64,000 nucleotides of DNA, taken from positions 1-64,000 of the forward strand of contig DJMN01000017.1 of assembly GCA_002435385.1 (NCBI GenBank), read 5' to 3'. Both the position numbers and the translations under genes were made by a program. Of this stretch, positions 23,501 to 34,350 are shown piece by piece. This DNA is from Patescibacteria group bacterium UBA6489 (GTDB lineage: Bacteria > Patescibacteriota > Gracilibacteria > BD1-5 > UBA6164). The first letter of the stretch is position 1, and every line of letters begins with the position of its first letter. The notes under the pieces were generated by a model. It was not told the origin of the DNA and made no database searches. It saw only the letters and a program-made list of their open reading frames with translations.

Positions 23501-24162
23501 GTTTTTCCACATACAGCGTCACAAGAATCACAACTGTCATCTAGAACACATAGAAGTAGACACATATCACATTCTGGATTTGTAATATCTAAATCTACTG
23601 CTTGAGCAGCTACAACAAAAATCCAACCTCTAAGAGCAGAAGTATCATAGTCTGTAAATGAACCATACATTCCAGAAGCATCTAGAATAGGAGCGTCAAC
23701 AGCAGCTACAACATAACCAACTCTCCAATCAGCTTGAGAAGCATCTTTTTCAATACCTCTAGCTTGCATTATCATTTTTAATGCTTCTATCTTAGAAACA
23801 TTATCATCAGGTCTGAAATTAGCGTTAGGAGCTATGAATCCAGCTCATAGTGCTGCTTCAGCATATTTACATCCCCAATCTAAAGCAGATAAATCTGCAT
23901 ATTTTCCCTCACATGTATCTGTAACAGTAACTGATGATAAATTCATCATTACTTTTAGCATTTCTCTTCTTGTTATAGTATCACCTAATCTGTATTCAGC
24001 AGGTGTAGACGATTTGTCTACTATAACTCCTAGAGTAGCTAGTTTGTTAGCTGCTTCTAACTCAGTGTAATCAGCAGCGTTTGTTCCAGCGATAGGAGCA
24101 ACCGTAGAGAAAACTACAGCTAATCCAGCAACAGCTGAAACAACTCTTTTAACTAAACTCAT
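20506..24162 (-). CDS. S-layer-like surface protein with SLH-type N-terminus
   Basis: A 1218-aa exported protein. The signal peptide (residues ~1-29, MSLVKRVVSAVAGLAVVFST then APIAGTNA) is followed by SLH-like repeats to about residue 190 (NKLATLGVIVDK, RLGDTITRREMLKVMMNL, PNANFRPDDNVSKIEALKMI). Residues 198-245 hold ten cysteines in a compact cluster. The remainder is Thr/Ser/Val/Asp-rich beta-sandwich-like repeats, as in S-layer proteins. Glycine is written mostly as GGA/GGT; only five in-frame UGA could be placed (minus-strand codons at 23845, 22834, 21337, 21109, 20833), unlike its neighbours. This suggests very high expression. SLH domains normally bind cell-wall polysaccharide. It probably forms the cell coat. 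Confidence 0.88.
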
Positions 24163-24521
24163 AGTAAATAGAGTTAAAAAAATAAAATAATGAACGGTTA
24201 AAGCCTTAACCCATAGTTATTGTTATGCATAACTTTGGGAAAGAAATTAATAACCTTTAAAAAGTTATTAACTTTTTCCCCAAAGTATACTATTAACTAT
24301 AGTTTTAAAACTTCAATTAATTTTTCGGGTCATTTTAAAGACCAAAAATAACGCTACATATTTTATTCTTTAAATATATGAAGTCAAATATCTAGTAAAC
24401 AATTTCACACAATCTTCACATTCTTTTTTAGATTAAAATTTCTTAAATTGTTTTTAAAAAAGTAAAAACTCTATTTTTAGAGTTTTTACTTTTTTATATT
24501 CTGAAGATTTTGTGAAGACAA
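24163..24521. other. Long structured leader of the S-layer gene and pilC downstream region
   Basis: There is no gene in these 359 bp. Upstream of the S-layer ATG on the minus strand are a small hairpin (ggttaa/ttaacc, 24196-24211) and a larger imperfect inverted repeat (24238-24281, gggaaa...ttaataac / gttattaa...ttccc). These resemble a stable 5' untranslated leader of a strongly expressed gene. No convincing -35/-10 pair was found. The pilC terminator lies at 24456-24495. Confidence 0.5.
24456..24495 (-). terminator. Intrinsic terminator of the pilus cluster
   Basis: A perfect 18-bp stem, aaaaaagtaaaaactcta / tagagtttttactttttt, with a 4-nt loop, starting 26 nt past the pilC stop. The A/T flanks make it potentially bidirectional. 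Confidence 0.9.
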
Positions 24522-25679
24522 TTAACCTTGACTTATTGTATCAGCTAAATTCATAATTGGTTGCATTATAGCTACTGCAATAAATCAAACTATTACAGCA
24601 AGAGAAACTATTATAAGAGGTTCTAATAATTTATTTATTGCTCAAATAGTATTATCAACTTGTTCATCATAAAAATCTGCAACTTTGATTATTGTAGTAT
24701 CTAACTTCGCTGCTTGTTCTCAAACTTGTATCATTTGTACCATTATATCAGGAAAGAGTTTATCTCAGTCCAAAGATTCCCATATTTTCATTCATCATTT
24801 AACATCTTCTTTTAATAAAAGAATTCTTTGTCTATATGTTTCATTTCAAACTGCATCTGATACAATATTTAAAGATTCTACTATAGATACCCCAGATGAT
24901 ATAAGTCCTGAAAATATTCTAGCAAATTTTGATAAAACTACTTTTTGTATTATGACTCCAAAAATTGGTATACTCAACATTGTTCTATCAAAAATATATT
25001 TTCATCATGGAGTTTTTTTCCAAATAGATATAGCAGCTATTACTAAAATAACTCAACCTATAATAAAATACCAGTAAAACCTGAGAATATCTGATATTAA
25101 TATTAATGTTTGTGTCATTGGAGGCAGGGCTGACTTATCATCGAATATCTCTAATAACTTTGGAACAACCATTGTCATCATAATGAAGACAACACCTACT
25201 ACAACTAAAAGAACAAATGCAGGATATATAAGTGCTCATTTTAGTTTTCATGAAATAGAGGCTACCTTTTCTATCTGTTCAGCCAATCATGTTAATACAT
25301 CATTTAATTTTCATGTTTTTTCTCAAGACCTAACAACTCAAATTTCAGCCTTTGAGAAAGATTTAGGATGTCCTTCCAAGCATTCCGATAACTTATCTCA
25401 CTCCTTTAACCTTTTTAGAAAACCTCATAGCATATATTTAAATACTTTATTTTTTTCTTGTCTTTCTAATACTTCAATTCATTTTATCAAACTCATTCAT
25501 GCATTTAGCATAGTTGAAAGAAGACGATAAAAAACAATTTTTTCTTTTAATCAAATTTTTTGACTTTTAAGAAAATAATTATTTATCTGTTCTAAGAGTG
25601 ATTCATTTGTTCATATAACCGAAGAATCAACTTCCAGACTTTCTTCTATGGCTTCATCTAATATAACTACATCTGACAT
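24522..25679 (-). CDS. pilC: Type IV pilus/type II secretion inner-membrane platform protein PilC (GspF)
   Basis: PilC is the polytopic platform that couples the PilB motor to pilin assembly. The 385-aa product starts MSDVVILDEAIEESLEVD and has the duplicated T2SSF domain. The first copy (residues ~50-180) contains FYRLLSTMLNAGMSLIKG, EVLERQ and a GEKTGKL block before a membrane helix (YPAFVLLVVVGVVFIMMTMV). The second copy (residues ~250-375) contains FARIFSGLISSGVSIVESL and VGEQAAKLD before the final helix. Length and order are normal for the family (~400 aa). Last gene of a four-gene unit, after pilB. Confidence 0.95.
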
Positions 25680-25727
25680 ATACTTTTATAAAATTTTAAA
25701 AATTATTTTTGTTTACTTACTATTCTC

Positions 25728-26993
25728 CTACTCAGCTTGACTTTTAGCAGCACGATAAACTTCCTCTAGTGTAGTAAATCAAGCTAACGCTTTCATAACT
25801 CAATCTTGTTCTAAAGATATCATTCATTCTTTTATTGCTTGTCTATTTATGTCAAAAGCTGAACTTCAATTTAATATCATTGATTTTACTCAAGGAGTTA
25901 TTTCTAGTATTTCATAAATTCAAAGTCTTCATTTATATCACTTATTTTCACATTTTTCACATCAAACTGCTTTATAGAATATTGGATTTTTCAGCTTATC
26001 TCCAACTCTCTCTTGTAATTCTGCTTTTGGTGTTATACTTATAGCATTTTTTATATCTGCTAAAGTTTCCTTTCATAGCTCAGAAAGAGAAATTTGTTGT
26101 TTACAATTATCACATAATCTTTTAAGAAGTCTTTGTGCAATAACAATGTTAAAAGAGGCTGGTATCAAAAAAGGCTGTACTCACATATTTAGTACCCTTG
26201 TTATAGTCTCTGCTGCAGAGTTTGTATGTATTGTAGACAAAACTAGATGTCATGTCAGAGAGGCTTCAACAGCTATATCTACAGTTTCCTTGTCTCTCAT
26301 TTCTCATACCATTATTATATCTGGATCTTGTCTAAGTGCGGTCCTAAGTCAATAAGCAAATGTATATCCTATTTCGGGTTTAACTTGACTTTGATTTACT
26401 CAATCAACTTGATTTTCAACAGGATCTTCTAGTGTCATTATATTTACTCAAATTTCATTTAGTATTGTAAGTACTGAATATAAGGTTGTAGATTTACCTG
26501 ATCATGTAGGTCAACTAGTCAATATAACTCCATTAGGTAATTTTATTGCTTTCATTAATAATCTCAGGTTAGATCATTCTATTCATAGTTTGCTAAGCTC
26601 AGGGATTTTTTTACTCTTGTCTACAATTCTCATAACCACTTTTTCACCATGAACTGTAGGAAGTGTTGATACTCTAAGATCTAAAGCTTTTCAATCTATT
26701 GTTTTACTAATTCTACCATCTTGAGGTTTACGAGTTTCATCAATTTTTAAATCTGAAAGTATTTTAAATCTTGCAACTATTCATTGATGTAAGAATGTTT
26801 GATATTCCAAAATCTGATTTAACTCTCAATCAATTCTATATCTTAGTCTAACATAAGTAGACAAAGCTTCTACATGTATATCTGATGCATTTGCCAAAAC
26901 TGCTCAAAGTATAATATAATCACAAATTTCTTGTACATTATCTCATTGAGAAATAAGATTTTTTAACTTTCCTATAACTTCTGAATATTCCAT
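25728..26993 (-). CDS. pilB: Type IV pilus assembly ATPase PilB (GspE family)
   Basis: Hexameric ATPase that drives pilin extension. 421 aa, so it lacks the ~150-residue N-terminal GspE-N/MshEN region of typical PilB and starts almost directly at the N2 domain (ASDIHVE). Motifs: Walker A GPTGSGKST (residues ~175-183), Asp box TLEDPVE, Walker B DPDIIMVGEMRD (usually GEIRD), the His box LSTIHTNSA, and two CxxC pairs (CDNC and CEKC) forming the zinc site. Upstream of pilC with a 48-nt gap and downstream of the two single-pass proteins. Confidence 0.95.
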
Positions 26994-27015
26994 ATTTTTT
27001 TATTTAATTTTAATT

Positions 27016-28287
27016 TTATTCTGTAGCTAAACTTCTAGATATCTCTTTTAATATAGATTTTATGTTATCTATTTTATTATGATAATCTAATATTTCTTTA
27101 TATAACTTTTCTTTATTTATATCTTTTTTTATAAGATTAGTTTCAAGTTTTTTTATGTCTTTCTCTATGATTTTCATTACTCCGTCAACAGTGTCTATCT
27201 TTTTAATTGCTAAAACAATATTTCATGATTCAACTTCTGCATTTTTTATTTCTTTTCTTAATTCTGAAGTATCAATTCCTATATCTATAACATCTTGCTC
27301 CATTGAATCAATAAGCTCCTTAATTTTGTATGAAGGAATTCCTCTCATATAAAAATTTATACTTAAATCCATCTTAAATCCTTCTTTAGCTTGGGTCTTT
27401 TTTACTAATTCATATAAACTTAAATCCTTATAATTTGAGTTATATTCAGTTGATGAGTCTAGATAATCTAATGTTTCAACTCTTAAAATTTCCATTATTT
27501 GATTCTCATATATATTATAGTCTTCTGTATTTTCTTCTCATTCAATAGGTTTCTTTATTTCATTATCAGAATATATTGATATATCATCTTCATTTAAACT
27601 TAAATCTCAAACGTTTTTAGCATAATGTAAAAATTCTAATATGTCTTTTTTTTGTCATAAAATAGAAACATTTAAAGGTGTATAAAATATTTCTTTATCA
27701 GTTAAATCATTGTTTTTTTGTCAACTAATTCATGATTTATCTTCTATAGGAAGAACTTCAGAAATTCAAATTTCTTTTATATTAGACTCTAAATTGAATG
27801 TTTCAAATAAGGCTTCTATATAGCTTATAAATCTAGGATTATTTAAATCTGATTCCAGAACAGAAAATTCACTATATGTAGGTAAAATTTTTTTAATTTT
27901 TTCTTGCTTTTCTTTGAATTTATCTGAATTTATTTCTTCATGTATTTTTTCTTGCTTATTACTTAAAAACTCTTTATATGAAGGAAATTTTCTATTAATA
28001 AAGTTTTTAGTATAAAAACTGTTGTCTATTTTTCATAATAAAGTTCTATCTACATCGTTTCATGTAGAAAATTTTTTAAAATCTGCAAAGTTTATTCACT
28101 CTTTTAATAATTTATTTTTTTCTGTAATAACATCATATAGTTCATTTTTTTTCTCTTCTATACTATTAAAAGAAGGCAATATATTTAATATAAATAAAGA
28201 CAATAATAATAAGATAACAATCATATTAAACGTAAAAACTGTAATTGTACTATTTTTTTTATTTTTTTGTTTCTTTTTAATTGGCAT
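27016..28287 (-). CDS. Single-pass pilus-cluster protein, coiled coil (PilO-like by position)
   Basis: 423 aa, starting MPIKKKQKNKKNSTITVF: a short basic cytoplasmic tail, one transmembrane helix (residues ~19-40), then a coiled coil (SIEEKKNELYDVITEKNKLLKE) and a large extracytoplasmic helical region ending RSLATE. One-helix-plus-coil architecture resembles PilN/PilO alignment-complex proteins, but I see no sequence motif that proves it. It starts 10 nt after the preceding gene and is followed 22 nt later by pilB, so these genes are an operon. Larger than normal PilO (~200 aa). Confidence 0.7.
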
Positions 28288-28297
28288 TTTTCTATTT

Positions 28298-29128
28298 TTA
28301 TAATGATAAATTATTTAATTGATTATATTTCATTTTCAGTTCTATAGTCGTTTCTTTTGAATAGAATCAAACTCAAGTAACATCTTTACTTGAAAATGAT
28401 TTAGGTTTATCAATAAGAATGAATGTCTCGTCTTTATCTAAGAAATCGACAAATAAACTAGCTCTAGTTAGAGAAGTTCCTCACTTTCTATCTAAAACGT
28501 TATTTATATCATTTATTTCAGAATCCCAATAAGAAGAATATATTTTACACTCCATTTCTATTTCTTGTTGACTAGTTATAGATATTTTTGAACATTTTAT
28601 TGTAGATTTATCTAAAGATGCAAATTTATTTTTTAATTTATCAAACTCTGATAGTATTTTTATATAATCTATTTTTTCTTCCGTTTTTGTTAACAAAAAT
28701 ATAATACTTTCTGAATTTATAAAGTTTTCTACTGTATAGGCATCTGGTAAAATTTTATATATTTCTTTTTGTTGTTCTTGCTTTAAATTTTGAAGCTTAA
28801 TTTTCTCATCTTCTAGAAATGAAGAAACTCAAAAACATGTATTCAATTCTAAACTAGGTTCTCACAAAAACATATTACATATAGGTTGTAATACATTATA
28901 TTCTTTCAACTCTTCTCATTTTTGTATGTAACTATATGAGTAAAATAGTATTATACAAATAAAAAATAATATATTAAACACTTTTAAAAATGTACTAGAA
29001 ATTCTCAAATAATAATACAAATCTTTTTCTTGTTGTTTGTCTATTGTACTTATTTCTTTTCACAATGACTCATCTGAAACAAAGTCCTCAAATATATTAG
29101 TTTCATCTATTTTATTTTCTTCTGACAT
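28298..29128 (-). CDS. Single-pass pilus-cluster protein (unrecognised)
   Basis: 276 aa, starting MSEENKIDETNIFEDFVSDE. It has an acidic cytoplasmic tail of ~40 residues, one transmembrane helix (~residues 48-66, FLKVFNILFFICIILFYSY), then an extracytoplasmic domain with a few cysteines (e.g. CNMF, CFGV, CSKI, CKIY). It heads the unit followed by the coiled-coil protein, pilB and pilC. The cysteines suggest disulfides outside the membrane. It could take the place of PilN or a minor pilus component; this is inference from context. Confidence 0.65.
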
Positions 29129-29215
29129 AAATTATTAGTAACTAATTAATATGAATATATATTAACATATGCCTAATTATTTATCAAAGAAAACAACTTT
29201 ACAAAGTGAGTTTTT

Positions 29216-31840
29216 TTATATATGAAATACGTTTAAAAATTTTTTACTATCAGATATTTTTACATTTATATCATCTGGAAAGGCTTTATAAAAGGCATTT
29301 CCCCATAGGGTAGAATTTATTCTATCATCCAAAAATATCACTATTCAAGTATCTTTTTTACTCCTTATTAACCTACCAAATCATTGCTTCAATTTTATTA
29401 TTGATTTTGGGATTGAATAATCTTTAAATGAATCTTTAAATAACCTACTTCTTGCTATAAAAATAGGATCTGAAGGTACCATAAAAGGTATTTTATGTAT
29501 TATCAAATATTTCAAATCCTCTCATGGTATATCAACTCACTCCCAGAAAGTATCTGTTCATATTAAAATTGAATTTTGAGGATTTTCTTTAAAGAAACTT
29601 ATTTGTTTATATTTTCATCATCATATAGATTGTGCTAAAAGATTTATGTTTTCTTTTTTTAATGAAATGTTTAGTCTTGTATAACATTCTTTTATCATAA
29701 AAAAGGCTGTAAATAAAACTAAAGTTCTTCATTTAGCTATTTTAAAAAAATCTCATAAAAACTCTATAATTTTTACCATATTGTTTTTTATACTTCATAT
29801 ATCATTTGGCATAAATAAAAGAGCTTGTTTTTTATAGTCAAAATCTGTTTGTAGTTCATAAAAATCAAAGTCTTCTAAAGAAATAATATGTTTTATGTAA
29901 TCAAAATTTTCTCCTGTCTTTAATGTTGCACTAGCTAAAATAACAGATTCCATTTTATCCCAAAGATTTTTCTTTAAAAAATCTCAAGGTTTTAATAATG
30001 TGTATTCCAAAGAAATTCATTTTTTTTCAGATGAAGATACTATTGGGATGTATTTTTCTTTATCTTTGTTTTTTGTTGTTATATTTAATATTTCTAGAAT
30101 CTCTTCTAAAAACATTTTTTCTTTTGATAATGCTATTTTGTTTTCTTCTGTTAGGGTATCAAAAAAATCAAAAATTTCCATTATATTTGATTCTATGTTT
30201 GATATTAATCCGTCTATTAGATTATTTTCCTTAAAAAAATCTTCTGATATTAAGATTCTTTTATATATGCTTTCTTGACTTACTTTGGTTGATATGTAAT
30301 TTTCTAATAAACTAAATAAAGTATTTATGTTAAATATAAGTTTTTCCTCTATATAACTTATGCTTGTAGGATTTTGTTTATATTTTTTTAATATCTTTCA
30401 TATTTTTGAAAAATTTTTTTCTAGATCATTTAAGCAAAAATCTTTTTTCAAAGAATTTGTTATTACATCTTCTAAACCATGTGCTTCATCTAATATTAAA
30501 TTTTTTACATCTCATAAAATAACTCATTCTAAAGCAATGTCCTGAAATAGTATGTTGTTATTTATTACAACTATATCTGCTTTTCTAGCAAATCTTCTTG
30601 CTTTTAAAGCATATTCATATAATTCAAAATCATTTTCTCTACTGAATGTATAAGGATTATTTGCATTTATATCTTTTAAATATCCAAATTCTTCTCAATA
30701 GTAATTTAGTTCATCTAATTCTCAGTGTTCTGTTCTAAATAACCAAAATATTATCTTTAGTATAAAAGATATTTTTTTCTCTCATATTTGTTCTTCTAAA
30801 AAAATAAATTCTAAAAAAGACAGTATTCATAAATAATTAGATTTTCACTTTAATTTTGCATAAGAAAAATCTATATCTAAATTTTTACTTAAAAAATCTA
30901 AATCTTTAAAAAATATTTGGTCTTGCAATACTTTTGTACTTGTTGATACATATATTTGTTCTCACATATTTTTTGAAAAAAATATTGATGGCAATAGGTA
31001 TGCAAATGTTTTTCATATTCATGTAGGTGCTTCTATGGCTATTTTTCAAGATTTTTTTAATGCTTTGTCTACTAATTTAGACATTTTTACTTGATTTTCC
31101 CTAATTTCAAGATTTCATATATTAGATAGAACTTCTTTAAAATTACTTTCTTTTATTTCTACTTTTTCGTCTTCATCTTCTATTTTTTCCCATTTTCATA
31201 CTATTTTAAGAATTTTTTTTATAAATATATCCTTTTTTATTTTATTTATATCTTTATCTAGGTATTTATCATTTATAAATTTCCAAGAATTATCAGTTGT
31301 TTTTGAAATAATATATTTTAGTATTTCTTTTTTATTGTTTGGTAATTTTTTTAATTTATTTATTAATTTTTTAAATAGTTTTACTGTAGCCTCTGTATCA
31401 TTTAAAGCTCTATGTGCTCAAGTTAATTTTATTTTTAATAAAGAACAAACATATTCTAAATTTAGAGATTTTCATTCTGATACTAAGAAATTAGCAAGTA
31501 AAAATGTGTCTAAACATACATTTTTTTCTATATTTATTCCTTTATTTATAAGAAAGTCCCTATCAAATGTAGTGTTATGTCATAAGATTGGGTATTCTCA
31601 TATAAAATCTCTTATCTCTACTTTTACTTCCTCAATTTTTGGTGCATTTTTAACATCTTTATCAAAAATGTTTGTAATATTTGATATAATTTCTGGAATT
31701 TCTATTTCTGGATTTATAAGAGTTGAATATGTTTCCAATATTTCAAAAGTATTTTCATCTATCTTTATTAAAGCTACCTCTATTATTTTATCATTTTGTT
31801 TATCTAATCATGTTGTTTCTAAATCAAGAGCAATTATCAT
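29216..31840 (-). CDS. dinG: DinG-type helicase with N-terminal 3'-5' exonuclease domain
   Basis: 874 aa. The N-terminal ~165 residues are a DEDDh exonuclease (IALDLETTGLD, HNTTFDRDF, HRALNDTEAT). A Walker A motif follows near residue 270 (EAPTGIGKTFAY), then a DEAH box (LILDEAHGLED), and C-terminal helicase motifs with GTDTFWEGVDIPG and QGFGRLIRS. The same fusion is known in Firmicute DinG proteins. The four-Cys FeS cluster typical of E. coli DinG is not evident, as expected for the exonuclease-fused form. It is divergent from the secreted coiled-coil gene at 31971. Likely role: DNA repair or processing of R-loops and unusual structures. Confidence 0.92.
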
Positions 31841-31970
31841 AGTTTTTTATATAAATTGTTATTATTAAGATTATAACTTATAAATAAAATTTATAAAGTA
31901 AATATTTTTTTGCATATAATTAGTATTAATATATAATGTGAATGATTAATTATTATTACTTTTTAGTAAA

Positions 31971-32600
31971 ATGAAAAAAATTGTAGCATTATTAATCGTT
32001 TTTTTGGGGCTATCTTTTAATGTGTCTGTTTTTGCAGATACTGAGTATAATATAAAACAAGCAGAATTAATTGAAAGATATATAACAAAATATAAAAAAG
32101 AAGTAACTACACTAAGAAATAAATATAAACTTTATAACTCTGAAGTTATAAAAAATAATTTTTCTGAAATAGAATGATTGTTGTTTTGGTTAAAAATAAT
32201 CAAAGAATGAAAAACTTGAAATACTCCTCCAGAAGAAGTTTTAAAAAAAGTTTTAACAAAATTTAAAACAATAAATTCAGAACTAAAAATTTATCTTGAA
32301 AAAGAAAAAAGGTTAAGTGAAAAAAAGTCTTATTATGTAAATATTTGAGGAAAAATAAAAGATAAGGTTTATAAGCTTTCAAGTAAAATGAATACTGTCT
32401 TGAAAAAAAATAAAAATTTGACAGAAAAAGAAAAAAAGATCTTAGAACATTTAAATAAGTTGGAAGAAATTGTTAAGTCTATAGATTATATGGAAAGAGG
32501 AAATTTTGAGAGTTCTGAAGAGATGAGAAATTATTTAATTAAGGTGGTAATAAATATGAAGGGGGAAATAATTTTGCTTAAGAAATCATTGAAATGATAG
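31971..32600 (+). CDS. Small exported coiled-coil protein
   Basis: 209 aa with a clear signal peptide, cleaved likely after FADTEY's preceding Ala (MKKIVALLIVFLGLSFNVSVFA). The mature protein is Lys/Glu-rich and almost wholly helical, with long coiled-coil stretches. No known domain was recognised. It is a single-gene unit between divergent dinG and convergent rluB with its own terminator. Role unknown; probably structural at the cell surface or periplasm-like space. Confidence 0.8.
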
Positions 32601-32611
32601 CTATTAATAAT

Positions 32612-32645
32612 AAAAAATAGTCTTAGGAATTAAGACTATTTTTTT
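32612..32645. terminator. Bidirectional terminator between convergent genes
   Basis: aaaaaatagtctta / taagactatttttt stem with a ggaat-type loop, between the coiled-coil gene and the pseudouridine synthase gene. Confidence 0.88.
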
Positions 32646-32647
32646 AG

Positions 32648-33367
32648 TTATTTTTCGGATTTAAGTCATATTTTATTGAAAAGTATTTTTTTCTCTGTTT
32701 CTGTTAGTGCTTTATATTCTCAGTATTTTAAATTTCATAGTTTTATGTTTTCTATTCTTACTCTTTTTAATTTTTTTACCTTGCTTCATATTTTTTCTAC
32801 CATTCTTCTTATTTGTCTATTTTTTCATTCTGTTAGTATTATTGAAAATGTTCAACTTGATATTCTTTTTACTATTGTTTCTTTAGTTTTACTTCAAAGT
32901 ATATACATAGGTTTTGATAGTCTATCTAATTGAACATCTGTAAGAGGTCAGAATGTCTCTACTATGTATTCTTTTTGATGTTCGTATCTTGGATGAATTA
33001 GATAATTTGTTAATCTTCCATCATTTGTAAGAAGAATTAATCATGTTGAGTCTTTATCTAATCTTCAAACTGGAAATATTCTTTCTTTTATGTCTACTAT
33101 GTCTATTATGTTTTTATCTCAATATTCAGCACATGTTGTTACTATTCATCTTGGTTTGTTAATTTTATAGTAGACAAGGTTGTTTTGTTGTCTAACTGCT
33201 TGTTCTAATAACTCTACTTTATCTTTTCATGATATAACAGATTGTCATAATTCTGCTATTTTTCAATTTACCTTTACTTGTCATGATTTTATATATTCTT
33301 CTGCTTTTCTACGAGAGCAAATACCATTTTGGCTCAGATATTTTTGTAGTCTTATTTTTTCTTGCAT
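32648..33367 (-). CDS. Ribosomal RNA pseudouridine synthase, RsuA/RluB family
   Basis: 239 aa. N-terminal S4 RNA-binding domain (RLQKYLSQNGICSRRKAEEYI, then VKVNG), a KPRGIVTT block, then the catalytic motif GRLDKDSTGLILLTNDG with the invariant Asp near residue 105, and the RQIRRM block near the C-terminus. It converts a uridine in 16S or 23S rRNA to pseudouridine; RluB is most likely but RsuA, RluE or RluF specificity cannot be separated by eye. It begins only 1 nt after the murB stop codon, so translation is probably coupled. Confidence 0.92.
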
Positions 33368-33368
33368 A

Positions 33369-34259
33369 TTAATTTCTTATAATTCTAACTTCTGGTTCTA
33401 AATCATAGCCATATTTTTGCTTTACTTGCTTTTGAATTAATTCTATCAAATCTAATAAATCTTTATGTGAAATATTTCAATCACTCATTAAAAAACATGC
33501 ATGTATATCAGAAATAGAAGCTCCTCATAATCTATATCACTTTAATCAGGCTTCATCTATAAGTTTTCAAGCAGGATTTTCCTTTGAAGGATTTTTAAAG
33601 AAGCTTCCACAAGTATTTCACTTTGGTTGTCTATGTTCTCTAAAATATATATTATCTACATCACTTGAATATTTTTCATTATTTTCAGATAAATTAAAAT
33701 AAGCTTTTATTAAAAAATATTTTCAGTTATTTTGTTTTAAATACGAATTTCTATAATCAAAATTCATATCTTCTTTGCTTAGTGTTTCTATTTTATATGT
33801 TTCTAAATTCAAAACTTCTGCTTTTAGAAAATTTCAACTTGTTTCAAGTCAAAAGCATCAAGCATTTCAAAATACAGCTCATCATACAGATCAAGGTAAT
33901 CATACAAATCTTTTCCATAAATTTTGTTTATAGTTTTTTAATAAGTCTATTGCTATGTCTGATATCATTTCTGAGGAGTAAGCTTCTAAATTCTTTGTTT
34001 TTTCGTTGTATTTATAACCCTTTAAATTATTTTTTATCACTATTCAATTGTAGATCTCAAATGCAAAAAGCATATTTGTTCATCATCAAATAAACAATAT
34101 TTTTAAGTTTTCTTTTTTAGAAAAATCTACAATAGTTTCTAACTTTTTAACATCTTCTATAGTGTTTATTTCAAAATAAAACTTAGCTTTAGCTATTGTT
34201 TTAAAATTTGATAATTCTGTGATATCTACATTTTCCTGTAAAAAACTAGGAGTTTTCAT
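33369..34259 (-). CDS. murB: UDP-N-acetylenolpyruvoylglucosamine reductase MurB
   Basis: NADPH-dependent reduction of UDP-GlcNAc-enolpyruvate, the second committed step of peptidoglycan precursor synthesis, in the cytoplasm. 296 aa with the FAD-binding block FIGGGTNMLF (usually GxGSNxL), GLPGSVGGAVFGNAG, the catalytic region HRQPKGNTCGSFFKNP, and AGKLIDEAGLKG, ending PEVRIIRN. CGSFFKNP places the catalytic Ser position. It shows the cell still makes at least part of its own wall. Confidence 0.94.
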
Positions 34260-34350
34260 TATTATTGTTATTTTATTGAATAATAGATTGATGTATATTA
34301 TATAAAAATAAAAATCTTTCTCAACAAAATTAATATTTATATAAAACTAA

